Positions 44,531-53,038 of a DNA stretch of 64,000 nt are shown one piece after another. Source of the DNA: a bacterium (GTDB lineage Bacteria; Krumholzibacteriota; Krumholzibacteriia; LZORAL124-64-63); contig JADJCK010000005.1 of NCBI GenBank assembly GCA_016703265.1, forward strand, positions 310,001 through 374,000. The letters are read 5' to 3'. The position numbers were made by a program, and so were the translations under genes. The notes beneath the pieces were generated by a model. That model saw only the letters and a list, made by a program, of their open reading frames with translations, had not been told where the DNA came from and made no database searches. How positions within the stretch are numbered: position 1 is the stretch's first letter; each line of letters opens with the position of its first letter.

Positions 44531-45559
44531 ATGTCGCACGCCATCGTTCTGCCTGCGTTTTCCCCTGAACAGCCCGCCGCCCGCGTCGATTCAGCCCTGC
44601 GCGAGGCGCTCCGCGCCTGCGACCGTGCTCGCGAGTGCGCCGTGATCTGGTTCGCCGAGGTCCAGCGGTGCGCGCTGTTCCGCGAACTCGGCTTCGCCCC
44701 GCTCGAGACCTACGCGACGCAGGCACTCGGCTTCTCGGCCAACCGCTATTGGCAGTTCAAACGGTTGGCCGACGACCTTGACCGGTTGCCCGTGCTGCGC
44801 GAGGCGGTGGCCACCGGTGAGGTGGGCTGGACGAAGGCACAGCAGGTGGCGCGGGTGGCAACGCCGCAGACACAGGCCGCGTGGGTGGCGAAGGCCGCAA
44901 CGTCGGGCAGGCGCGAACTGGCGCGCGAGGTGGCCGCGGTGCGGGCGGAAGTGCGGCTGGCCGCGCGGGATCGGCAGCGGAATGGTTCTGCCATGAATCG
45001 GCAACTCGCTCTCGACTGCGGGACCTCGCCACTTGCGCCGGCGCAAGTTCCCGCGACCGGTGCAATCCCGTTCACGATCACCCTTCGCGGTGATGCGCTG
45101 CAGGTGGCGCGGTTCGAGGCGCTGGTGGGGCACGCTGATGATGCGGAGGTCGCCGACCGGTGCGCGTCCGCTGCACCTGCGGTCCAGGTCGTTGTGCAGC
45201 AATGCCCGGATTGCGCCGCGGCCGCGGCTGTTACGCAGCGCGGCGAGCTGCCACTTGCGCCGGCGCAAGTTGCGGCGCTCGGTTGCGACGCGCGGGTACG
45301 GGTTGCGAATGGCCCGAACCGCGCAACGATCCCTCCGAAGATTCGCGCTGCGGTGCTTGCGCGCGACCGTTATCGCTGCACAACGCCGGGTTGTGGCTCT
45401 ACGCGGTTCCTGGAATTGCATCACGTCACGCCGCGATCACGGGGTGGCACCAACCGGGCCGAGAACCTCACCACGCTGTGCAACCGGTGCCACGGGTTTG
45501 CGCACGAACGTCCGGTTGCCATGGTCGCGGCCGGTGCTGGCAGTGTATCAGCGGACTGA
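44531..45559 (+). CDS. HNH endonuclease with two embedded 18-bp palindromes
   Basis: The 342-residue protein has a helical N-terminal half (DSALREALRACDRARECAVIWFAEVQ, GFSANRYWQFKRLADDLDRLP) and a C-terminal HNH nuclease domain. The zinc-bound HNH core is CTTPGCGSTRFLELHHVTPRSRGGTNRAENLTTLCNRCHGFAH, here split as CTTPGCGSTRF, LHHVTPRSRGGT and TTLCNRCHGF. Two copies of the peptide PLAPAQV are coded by the same perfect DNA palindrome (45031 and 45253). Upstream DNA is AT-rich; the gene is alone between murA and a phosphatase gene, as expected for a recently inserted selfish or defence nuclease (inference). AAGGGAA precedes ATG 44531. Confidence 0.85.
   Translation: MSHAIVLPAFSPEQPAARVDSALREALRACDRARECAVIWFAEVQRCALFRELGFAPLETYATQALGFSANRYWQFKRLADDLDRLPVLREAVATGEVGWTKAQQVARVATPQTQAAWVAKAATSGRRELAREVAAVRAEVRLAARDRQRNGSAMNRQLALDCGTSPLAPAQVPATGAIPFTITLRGDALQVARFEALVGHADDAEVADRCASAAPAVQVVVQQCPDCAAAAAVTQRGELPLAPAQVAALGCDARVRVANGPNRATIPPKIRAAVLARDRYRCTTPGCGSTRFLELHHVTPRSRGGTNRAENLTTLCNRCHGFAHERPVAMVAAGAGSVSAD
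45031..45048. repeat. 18-bp perfect palindrome, copy 1, inside the HNH gene
   Basis: ACTTGCGCCGGCGCAAGT equals its own reverse complement. It is read in frame as PLAPAQV (with one flanking base on each side) and uses codons CTT, CAA and GTT, which are uncommon in this GC-rich region. An identical copy lies 222 bases downstream. Confidence 0.95.
45253..45270. repeat. 18-bp perfect palindrome, copy 2, inside the HNH gene
   Basis: Identical to the copy at 45031, in the same reading frame (222 bases = 74 codons apart), again coding PLAPAQV. Identity extends to flanking GCC on the left and T on the right. Confidence 0.95.
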
Positions 45560-45654
45560 CGCCGGGCTATCTTGCGGTCAGGTCCGGGAACCGGCGGCCG
45601 AACATCCTGTTGAAGACAGATTGTCGTCCTGACGCCCACCGATGGGGGTTGCGC

Positions 45655-46402
45655 GTGCCGTTGCTGAATCGCAAGACCGGAAGTGCAGGGTGCCGCCTGA
45701 AGTTCGGCGCTGCGCTCCTGGCCCTGGGCCTGATATGGGCCGCACCTGCCAGCGCCGACGACGCGCCTGCGCCCAGCCCGCCGCAAGGCACCAGCCACAG
45801 CCACGGCGGCCTGCTGCGCCCGGCGATCATCCTCGCCGCCGGGGGCCTGGTCTCGGTCTGGTCCCACGACGAGGAGAGCCCGCAGGCGGCGCAACGCCTG
45901 CTCGACGGTTCGTCGCTCGACACCTTCGCGGATCTGGGCAACATCTACGGCGACGGCCTGGTCATCGGCGGCCTGTCGCTGGGTGTGCTGGCGGCCGGTC
46001 GACTGGGTGGTGACGGGAAGACGGCCGCCGTCGGCGGCGATCTCTGTGAGACCTTCCTGATGAGCAGCGGCACCGTGTGGGCGGCCAAGGTGGCGTTCAG
46101 CCGGCGCCGGCCTTCCGGGGGACCCCATTCATTCCCCTCGGGGCACACGGCGGTCGCGTTCAGCGTCGTGCCGGTGTTGGCGCACCATTTCGGATGGAAG
46201 GCGGCCGTGCCGGCGGTTGCTGCTGGCCTCGGCCACGGGGCTGGGGCGCATGGAGGCATTCCGCCACTTCCAGTCGGACGTCCTGGCCGGGGCCGCGCTG
46301 GGGCTGGCCTGCGGCGACATCGTGGCCGGGGCGGGCTTCCTGCCGGGTCGCGCCCAGGCCGTGGTCCTGCCCGACGGTGTCGGCGTCTCGATCCCCTTCT
46401 AG
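45655..46402 (+). CDS. PAP2-family membrane-associated phosphatase; frameshifted
   Basis: This is an acid-phosphatase-like PAP2 protein of about 248 residues with a signal peptide (FGAALLALGLIWAAPASA). The three catalytic motifs are KVAFSRRRP (motif 1), HSFPSGHTA (motif 2) and, after frame correction, GRMEAFRHFQSDVLAGAALG (motif 3). One extra base at about 46216-46218 (GCGGTTGCTG) shifts the frame just before motif 3. The second half ends at TAG 46400-46402. GTG at 45655 is chosen since it starts the signal peptide and follows GGGGG. Substrates may be undecaprenyl or lipid phosphates (inference). A TATCTT box lies at 45568-45573. Confidence 0.85.
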
Positions 46403-46512
46403 CCCGGGCTGGCCTGCCTGCCGGTGGCGCCGGACCCGTCCCGGCGTGTATAGTTGGCCTATGGGCCATCCGGCCCGGCGCGTCCTTCCACATCCGAACC
46501 CCCCGCAGGCCC

Positions 46513-48453
46513 ATGACCGACCAGAGCCGCCATTTCATCCTCGGCGCCGCCGGGCACGTCGACCACGGCAAGACCGCCCTGGTCACGGCCCTGACGGGCA
46601 CCAACACCGACCGCCTGAAGGAAGAGCAGGAGCGGGGCATCAGCATCGAGCTGGGCTTTGCCGAGCTGGACCTGGGCGACGGCGTGCACCTGGGCGTGGT
46701 CGACATGCCGGGGCACGAGAAGTTCGTCAAGCAGATGGTCTCGGGCGCCGGGGGCGTGGATCTCGCCTTCCTCGTGATTGCCGCCGACGAGGGCGTGATG
46801 CCGCAGACCATCGAGCACCTGGAAATCCTCGATGCGCTGCGCGTGCGCAGCGGGCTGGTCGTGGTCACCAAGACGGACATGGTCGACGAGGATTTTGTCG
46901 GCGTCGTGACCGAAGAGGCTGCCGACCTCGTGGCCGGCACCTTCCTTGAAGGAAAGCCCATCATCGCGGTCTCGGCCCACAAGGGTACGGGGCTGGATGA
47001 CTTGCGCGCCGCCCTCAAGGCCGAGGCCCTCGCGTTGCCGCAGCGCGCCGAGCAGGGCCTGTTCCGACTGCCGGTCGATCGCGTGTTCACCATGCCCGGC
47101 GCCGGCGTCGTGGTGACGGGCACGTGCTGGAGCGGCGCCGTCGGCGAGGGCGACAAGCTGCTGGTCGAGCCGGGCGCCCTGCCCGTCCGCGTGCGCGAAG
47201 TGCAGGTGCACGGGCACGCGGCACCGCGCGGCGCCTCGGGCCAGCGTCTGGCTCTTGCGCTGCACGGGGTCAAGCGCGACGACATGGAGCGCGGGCAGCA
47301 GGTCGTGGCTCCGCGTGCGGCGGCGACGACGAAGCGCCTCGACATCCGGCTGGACCTGATGAAGCATTGCCGCCGCGCCATCAAGAACCGCCAGCGCCTG
47401 CATGTGCACCACGCCGGGCGCGAAGTACTCGCACGCATCGTGTTGCTCGATGTGCAGGAACTGGGCGGCGAGACGGCCGCGAAGGCGGGCGGCGTCCGTA
47501 CGGCGCTGGCGCAGCTGCACCTGGAGGACGAACTGGTGGCCGCGTACGGCGACCGCCTGGTGCTGCGGTTCTACTCGCCGCTGGTGAGCGTGGCCGGCGG
47601 CGTCGTGCTCGATGCAGCGCCGGCGCTGCACAAGCGCTTCGACGACGAGGTGCTGGCGCAGCTGGCGGTCCTCGAGACGGGCTCGCCCGAGGAGCTCTTC
47701 CTCAAGAAGCTGGCCGATGCGGGCACGGCGGGGCTGGCTCCCGAAGCGGCCGGCACCTGGGCGGACCACCCGCTGTTGCAGGCGGTGGGTGCGCGCGTCT
47801 ACCACCGCAGCGTCCTGGCACAACTGGCCGTCGCGGTCGGCGAGCAGGTGCAGGACCATGCGCGGCGCTTCCCGTTGCGCCTGGGCATCTCCAAGGAGGA
47901 GGCGCGGCGGCGCTGCGAGTTCACCGGCGGCGCCAACGAGTGGAACGCCGTCTGCTCGGCGCTGGCGGCGCCCGGGAACTGGGTCGTGGTCGGTGACCGT
48001 ATTGCGGCCTCGCCCGAGGGACCGAAGCTGAACGTGCGCCTTCAGAACGCCGTCGACCAGGTGGTGGCCGAACTGGACGCTCTCGGCCTGGAGTGGCCGC
48101 GTCTGGACCACTGGGCGGCCGGCTCGCCGACCTTCCAGCGGGCGGCCGCCGATGCCGCCCTGAAGGATTTCAAGCCGGCCGAGGTGGCCCGCTGGCTGGT
48201 CGATCACGGGCGGGCGGTGCCGGTCGCCGGCGACTACCTTGTCGCGGCCGGCGCGCGCGCGGCCCTTGTGGCGAAGCTGCGGGCCCATTTCGCGCGCGAA
48301 CCGGAACTGACCTTCAGCGGTTTCCGAGAGTTGAGCGGACTGACGCGCAAGCTCGGGATCCCGATGCTCGAATACCTTGACCAGTCGGGCGTGACCGAGC
48401 GCGACGGCGACCTGCGCCGCGCCGGTCCGGCCCTTGCGGATGGGCAGACATGA
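46513..48453 (+). CDS. selB: Selenocysteine-specific elongation factor SelB
   Basis: SelB delivers Sec-tRNA to UGA codons marked by a SECIS hairpin. The 646-residue protein has the GTPase motifs GHVDHGKT (14-21), DMPGHEKF (64-71) and TKTD (119-122), plus GISIELGFA in switch I. EF-Tu-like domains II and III follow (DRVFTMPGAGVVVTGTCWSG). Four C-terminal winged-helix repeats include ELTFSGFRELSGLTRKLGIPMLEYLDQ, the SECIS-binding type end. Length fits SelB (about 610-640). It implies selenoproteins and selA/selC/selD elsewhere; none is in the window. The stop overlaps the ispG start by four bases. Confidence 0.95.
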   Translation: MTDQSRHFILGAAGHVDHGKTALVTALTGTNTDRLKEEQERGISIELGFAELDLGDGVHLGVVDMPGHEKFVKQMVSGAGGVDLAFLVIAADEGVMPQTIEHLEILDALRVRSGLVVVTKTDMVDEDFVGVVTEEAADLVAGTFLEGKPIIAVSAHKGTGLDDLRAALKAEALALPQRAEQGLFRLPVDRVFTMPGAGVVVTGTCWSGAVGEGDKLLVEPGALPVRVREVQVHGHAAPRGASGQRLALALHGVKRDDMERGQQVVAPRAAATTKRLDIRLDLMKHCRRAIKNRQRLHVHHAGREVLARIVLLDVQELGGETAAKAGGVRTALAQLHLEDELVAAYGDRLVLRFYSPLVSVAGGVVLDAAPALHKRFDDEVLAQLAVLETGSPEELFLKKLADAGTAGLAPEAAGTWADHPLLQAVGARVYHRSVLAQLAVAVGEQVQDHARRFPLRLGISKEEARRRCEFTGGANEWNAVCSALAAPGNWVVVGDRIAASPEGPKLNVRLQNAVDQVVAELDALGLEWPRLDHWAAGSPTFQRAAADAALKDFKPAEVARWLVDHGRAVPVAGDYLVAAGARAALVAKLRAHFAREPELTFSGFRELSGLTRKLGIPMLEYLDQSGVTERDGDLRRAGPALADGQT

Positions 48454-49556
48454 ACGAGCCCCAGAACCTGGACCCCCGCCGCGTGGCGCCGCGCCCCGTG
48501 TGCGCGCCGCGGCGGCCGACGCGGCAGATCAACGTGGGCGGCGTACCCATGGGCGGCGGCGCCCCGGTGCGCGTGCAGAGCATGACCACGACGCGCACCG
48601 GCGACGTGCAGGCGACTCTCGAGCAGATTCGCGAGCTGGCCTCGGCCGGCGCCGAGTACGTGCGGGTGACGGTGAACGACCAGGCGGCCGCCGAAGCCAT
48701 GCCGCAGCTGGTGCGCGAGGCGAACCTGCCGCTTATCGCCGACATCCACTACGACCACACGATGGCGCTCGCAGCCCTGAAGGCGGGCGTGGCCAAGCTG
48801 CGCATCAATCCCGGCAACATCGGCTCGCGCGACCACGTGCGCGAGGTGGCCCGTGCGGCGCAGGATTGCGGCGTGCCGATCCGTGTCGGGGTCAACCGCG
48901 GCAGCCTGCATCGTCGCTACGACGAGCTGGTGAAACGCGACCCTGCCGGGGCGCTGGTGCAGAGCGGCCTGGACGAGATCGAGGCCCTGGCCGCGTTCGG
49001 ATTTTCCGATGTGGCCGTCAGCCTCAAGAGCAGCACGCCGGCCGAGGTTGTCGAGGCCTGCCGTCGTTTCTCCGCGCAGTGCGACGTGCCGCAGCACCTG
49101 GGCGTGACCGAAGCGGGCACGCTGCTGGCCGGTACCTCCCTGTCGGTCGCCGCGATGTCGGTGCTGCTGGGCGAGGGGATCGGCGACACGGTGCGCATCA
49201 GCCTGGCCGATGACCCGGTCTACGAGATCAAGGCGGCCTTCCACATGCTGCAGGCGCTCGGCCTGCGCGAGGGCTATGCCCGCGTGGTGGCCTGCCCGAC
49301 CTGCGGCCGGGTCGAGGTCGATGTCGTGGCCCTGGCCACGCGCGTCGAGGAACTGGCGAAGGACCTGCCGCCCGACCGGGTCATTTCGGTGATGGGCTGC
49401 ATCGTCAACGGCCCGGGCGAGGCGAAGACCGCCGACCTGGGCATTGCCGCCGGGCGCACCAAGGTGGCCATCTACCGCAAGGGCGAACTGCACCGCAACA
49501 TCGACAAGGCCGATCTGGAACGGGTTCTGGTCGAGGAAATCGAGCGCCTGCGCTGA
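48450..49556 (+). CDS. ispG: 4-hydroxy-3-methylbut-2-enyl-diphosphate synthase (IspG/GcpE)
   Basis: IspG makes HMBPP in the non-mevalonate isoprenoid pathway using a [4Fe-4S] cluster. The 368-residue protein has GGGAPVRVQSMTTTRTGDV, ADIHYDHTMALAA, LRINPGNIG, GVNRGSL and the cluster ligands Cys282 and Cys285 (ACPTCGR), Cys317 (MGCIVNGPGE) and Glu324. The length is that of the ordinary bacterial form without the plant-type insert. Its ATG overlaps the selB stop (ATGA), an operon arrangement I would not predict from function. Confidence 0.97.
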   Translation: MNEPQNLDPRRVAPRPVCAPRRPTRQINVGGVPMGGGAPVRVQSMTTTRTGDVQATLEQIRELASAGAEYVRVTVNDQAAAEAMPQLVREANLPLIADIHYDHTMALAALKAGVAKLRINPGNIGSRDHVREVARAAQDCGVPIRVGVNRGSLHRRYDELVKRDPAGALVQSGLDEIEALAAFGFSDVAVSLKSSTPAEVVEACRRFSAQCDVPQHLGVTEAGTLLAGTSLSVAAMSVLLGEGIGDTVRISLADDPVYEIKAAFHMLQALGLREGYARVVACPTCGRVEVDVVALATRVEELAKDLPPDRVISVMGCIVNGPGEAKTADLGIAAGRTKVAIYRKGELHRNIDKADLERVLVEEIERLR

Positions 49557-49666
49557 GTTAGGCCGGCGAAATCGGTCAAGTCGGGGCGCCGATGGCCGAT
49601 CAACGCCCCGTCAGGGCATCCCTTACGCAGACGGCCCGCGGGGGCCGCAGGAACACCAGGGAACCG

Positions 49667-50860
49667 ATGGCCGACGATACCGGATATCCCACGCTGACAC
49701 GCCCCGGCCTGCCTGACCCGGCAGCCGATGGTGATGCGGGCGTGCATGTGGATCGCCTGCGCGCGCTGCAGGCGTTCAACGCGCGCCTGGTCTGCATGCC
49801 GGTGGACGAGGCCTCCTATGCCGATGTCGTGGCCGGCGCGCGCCGCGTGATCGGCTGCGATGCCTGCGCCCTGTTCCTGGTGGACCGTGCGACCGACGAG
49901 CTCGTTCTGCGCGCGGCCGACGGCTATCGCGGCCTGCAGCCGGGCCTGCGCGTGCCGGTGCGCGAGTCCGGCAGCATGCATGCCCAGGCCTTCAGCGAGG
50001 AATACCTGGTCCACGTGGCGGACGTGGCCGGGCTCGAGGGCCTGCAGCCGCTGGCCGCAGGTGTCGCCAGCGCCGTGGCGCTGCCGATCATCTCGTTCCG
50101 CGGCCCGGTCGGGGTTTTCGACTTCGGCAGCCGGAAGCCCGCGGCCTTCACGGCGACCGAGCTCGGCATGTGCACCATGCTCGTCGACCAGATGTCCTAC
50201 TCGCTCGAGAACATCCGGTTGGTGAACGAGCTGAGCCGCAGCCGCGACGCCGTGATCCGCGGCATGGCTCTTCTCGCCGAGATCCGCGACACGCACATCC
50301 GCGAGCACCTGCACCGCATGTGTGCCTACGCCGGCTTCCTGGCCGGCCTGCTGGCGGACCGGCCGGCCTACCCCGAAGCCACGCCCCAGTTCGTCGACAC
50401 CATCGCCCGCGCGGCCGCCCTGCACGATGTGGGGAAGGTCGGGATTCCCGACGCCATCCTCCTGAAGCCGGGCAAACTGACCGAACCCGAGTTCGCGGTG
50501 ATGCGCTCCCACACCGAGATCGGCGCCGAGCTGCTCGAGGGCCTGATCAACGACTACGGCCGTTACGCGATGATCTCGATGGGCGCCGAGGTGGCGCGCT
50601 GCCACCACGAGAAGTGGGACGGCACCGGCTATCCGGCCGGGCTGAAGGGCCGCGAGATCCCGTTGTCGGCACGCATCGTAGCCATTGCCGACGTCTACGA
50701 CGCCCTGACCAGCCGCCGCGTCTACAAGGATGCGTGGACGCACGAGGAGACCGCGAAGACGATGCAGGCGGAACGCGGCAAGCACTTCGATCCGGAACTG
50801 CTGGATATCTTCCTGGGGCACTCGGGTGACCTGGCCCGCATCAGGCGTGGAGCGGACTGA
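49667..50860 (+). CDS. GAF-HD-GYP domain cyclic-di-GMP phosphodiesterase
   Basis: The 397-residue protein has an N-terminal GAF domain (about 30-185: IGCDACALFLVDRATDELVLRAADG, VALPIISFRGPVGVFDFGS) and a C-terminal HD-GYP domain with HD (253-254, in ALHDVGKVGIPDAILLKPGKL), HHEKWDGTGYP (313-323) and IVAIADVYDALTS. These are the metal- and c-di-GMP-binding motifs of active enzymes. Likely role: lowering c-di-GMP in response to a small-molecule or redox signal bound by the GAF domain. ATG 49667 has AGGG upstream; an in-frame ATG at 49592 is the alternative. It follows ispG by about 110 bases. Confidence 0.9.
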   Translation: MADDTGYPTLTRPGLPDPAADGDAGVHVDRLRALQAFNARLVCMPVDEASYADVVAGARRVIGCDACALFLVDRATDELVLRAADGYRGLQPGLRVPVRESGSMHAQAFSEEYLVHVADVAGLEGLQPLAAGVASAVALPIISFRGPVGVFDFGSRKPAAFTATELGMCTMLVDQMSYSLENIRLVNELSRSRDAVIRGMALLAEIRDTHIREHLHRMCAYAGFLAGLLADRPAYPEATPQFVDTIARAAALHDVGKVGIPDAILLKPGKLTEPEFAVMRSHTEIGAELLEGLINDYGRYAMISMGAEVARCHHEKWDGTGYPAGLKGREIPLSARIVAIADVYDALTSRRVYKDAWTHEETAKTMQAERGKHFDPELLDIFLGHSGDLARIRRGAD

Positions 50861-50869
50861 ATCTGCCGC

Positions 50870-52345
50870 CTACGCCGGCTCCACACCGGCAGCGATTCCC
50901 GGCGCCACCATCACCGTCTGAGCCTGCAACGTGACCGCCAGTCCCGGCGGCGACTTGCGCGGCTTGCGAACGTACCGCTTCTCGGTCCACACCACGGGCA
51001 CCAGCGACGCGTTGCGCGCCTTGCTGTGCAGCGCGGCCAGGGCGGCCGCCTTCTCGAGCGCGCCGCGCGGCACCAGTTCGGGCCGCCCGCCGGTGCGGAT
51101 GACCACGTGGCTGCCGGTGGCGCCGTGGACGTGCAGCCACAGGTCGCGGCTGTGCGCGGCGCCGTGCGTCAGTTCGTCGTTCTCGCGGCTGCTGCGGCCC
51201 ACCCAGACTTCCCACCGGCCGTCGATGAGATAGCGGCGGAACGGGCGCGAGGGCTCCTCATCGGCGCCGCTGCGGCGGGCGGCCCCGGCCCGGCTGCCGC
51301 CGTCGCGGGCAAGGTCGGAGCGCCCCGCCAGCCACTCCTGCAGGGCGGCCAGCTTCTGCAGGCCACCGGCGCAAGCCGGCAGGGCAGCCAGTCCGTCCAG
51401 TGCCGAGCGCAGAGCGTCCGTTTCGGCCTGCGCCTCGGACAGTTTGGCCGCGATCACTTCGCGGCCGCGATCGGCCTTGCGTGCGCGGTGGAACAGCGCC
51501 GCCAGGTTGGCTGCCGGACCCTGCGCCGGGTCCAGTTCGATGGTCACGCGGGCACCGTCGCGCGGGTCGGTGACTTCGCACGAGGATGCACCCTGCCGGA
51601 TGGTGTGCAGGCTGGCGGCCAGGGCTTCGGCGCGCCGGCGGTGTTCATCGCCGGCGCCGGCGCCGGCGAGATCGGCAGTCCGGCGCTCGCAAAGGCGGCT
51701 TGCCGCGCGCAGCCGCCGGTCCAGCGCCACCGTGGCGCGACCAAGCAGCTCTTCGGCCAGCGTTGCGGCGAGGTGCCCCAGCGCGGCGTCGGATTCGGCC
51801 TCGTCGTCGTCCGGCGGTTCGCCGACTCCGGATGCTTCACCTGGGGCGCGCGCCGCCTCGGCGTAGATGCCACGCCCCGGCGCCACCGCCAGCAGGGCGT
51901 TCGGCGGGCGATGCGCCGCCCACAGGCAGCGGCTGCCGCCGTCGAGCAGCACGGTGTTGCCGGGCGAACCGAAGAGCTGGTGCAGCAGGTGCAGCGGCGA
52001 ACCGTCCGGGCGAGTGAAGCGGAGACAGGCCACCCGCTCGTTCGGCAGGGCGGCCAGTCCGGTGAGCGTAGTACCGGCGAGGGCAGCCGGCAGGGGATGG
52101 TCGCGCTCGGCGGGCAGCGCCGCGGTCAGGGCCTCGGGCAGGCGACCGTGCAGGCCCACCAGCTGCGTGGCGCCCGGTACGGTGGTCAGCAGCAGGCAGA
52201 AATGCTCGTCGCCGGCCAGGTGCAGGCGCACCCAGCGCGGACCGGCGGCGGCGCGGAAGAGCGGGCGACCACCGTAACAAACGCGCCACCGCGCCAGCCT
52301 GGAGGCCAGCGCGGCGGCATCAGCGAAGGCGCCGGGTGCGCCCAT
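50870..52345 (-). CDS. NFACT-family ribosome-associated quality control protein (RqcH-like)
   Basis: NFACT proteins of the RqcH/Rqc2 type bind stalled large subunits and add Ala tails to the nascent chain. The 491-residue protein has an NFACT-N domain (GATQLVGLHGRLPEAL, LPNERVACLRFTRPDG, FGSPGNTVLLDG), a helical middle (LAALFHRARKADRGREVIAAKLSEAQAE) and the NFACT-R domain (RRYLIDGRWEVWVGRSSRENDELTHGAAHSRDLWLHVHGATGSHVVIR). It is shorter than typical RqcH (about 570). The ATG is two bases after the barrel gene stop on the same strand, so it is second in a two-gene operon. Confidence 0.88.
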   Translation of the reverse strand: MGAPGAFADAAALASRLARWRVCYGGRPLFRAAAGPRWVRLHLAGDEHFCLLLTTVPGATQLVGLHGRLPEALTAALPAERDHPLPAALAGTTLTGLAALPNERVACLRFTRPDGSPLHLLHQLFGSPGNTVLLDGGSRCLWAAHRPPNALLAVAPGRGIYAEAARAPGEASGVGEPPDDDEAESDAALGHLAATLAEELLGRATVALDRRLRAASRLCERRTADLAGAGAGDEHRRRAEALAASLHTIRQGASSCEVTDPRDGARVTIELDPAQGPAANLAALFHRARKADRGREVIAAKLSEAQAETDALRSALDGLAALPACAGGLQKLAALQEWLAGRSDLARDGGSRAGAARRSGADEEPSRPFRRYLIDGRWEVWVGRSSRENDELTHGAAHSRDLWLHVHGATGSHVVIRTGGRPELVPRGALEKAAALAALHSKARNASLVPVVWTEKRYVRKPRKSPPGLAVTLQAQTVMVAPGIAAGVEPA

Positions 52346-52347
52346 CG

Positions 52348-52839
52348 TCAGAAGAGGTTGTAGCCGACAGTGAGCTTCAGGCCCGGGCTGTCGAGCAGGC
52401 CCGCGCGCACCTCGAAGAAGCCGTCGTGGCCGTTGGCGAAGTGGCGGGTCAGGCCGGCCAGTGCGCTGAGTCCCAGGTCGGTGTTCGCGTCGCCCAGTTC
52501 GGGGTCGACCCAGATGAGGCCCAGCGATCCGCCGGCGTACAGGCCCCAGGCACCGGTGGTCATCTCGCTGAACGACCAGGTGAGGTCGCCGTTGATCGTG
52601 GCGACGGTGAGGTTGTCACCCAGTCCCAGCTCCAGGTTCGGGGTGAACGAGATGTTCTCCATGACTTCGCCCATCGCGACGTGGGCGCCGAAGTGCATCT
52701 GGCCGACATTCTCCCACGACGTGTAGCCGGCGCGGACGCCGACCGGGTACTGCAGTTCGTAGTCGCCCTGGGCGGCGGCGGTGGCGGCGCAGAGCAGGGT
52801 GGCGACGGCGAGAACAGGCGCGAAGCGTCCACGGGTCAT
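52348..52839 (-). CDS. Small outer-membrane beta-barrel-like protein
   Basis: The 163-residue protein has a signal peptide (residues 1-24, VLAVATLLCAATAAAQ). Alternating strands follow (YPVGVRAGYTSWENVG, FTPNLELGLGDNLTVATINGDLTWSF, LKLTVGYNLF). It ends in Phe, the usual C-terminal signal for barrel insertion. The size fits an eight-stranded barrel. It is not recognised as a named family. ATG at 52839 follows AAAGGA; the longer open frame upstream has no export signal. It precedes the NFACT gene with a 2-base gap. Confidence 0.75.
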   Translation of the reverse strand: MTRGRFAPVLAVATLLCAATAAAQGDYELQYPVGVRAGYTSWENVGQMHFGAHVAMGEVMENISFTPNLELGLGDNLTVATINGDLTWSFSEMTTGAWGLYAGGSLGLIWVDPELGDANTDLGLSALAGLTRHFANGHDGFFEVRAGLLDSPGLKLTVGYNLF

Positions 52840-53038
52840 TTCGGGGTCCTTTCCCTGGGATCGGGGGCGGCAGGCTTGTGCACGGGGCATTCTAGCATCG
52901 TACGCCGCTGCCGCGCCACAGGTTCCCGGGCCGGCAGGACGGCAGGGGCGGCAACGCCGCCTTGCCCGCATCCGGCGGCTCGCCTACACTTCGCGCACGG
53001 GCAGGAGTGACGGGCGCCACGAACGCGGAGGGTCGGCA

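Noticed and set aside
654..46218. Programmed ribosomal frameshifting as the explanation for the six broken frames
   Set aside because: There are no slippery heptamers with a downstream pseudoknot, directions differ, and the genes concerned are not known to use recoding. Indel errors explain them more simply.
46403..46512. selC (tRNA-Sec) in the gap before selB
   Set aside because: The 110-base gap has no long acceptor or extra-arm pairing and no CCA-type end.
45160..48453. Single 1,097-residue PAP2-SelB fusion
   Set aside because: The open frame arises from the frame break in the PAP2 gene. PAP2 motif 3 and its stop are in another frame, and SelB has its own ATG at 46513.
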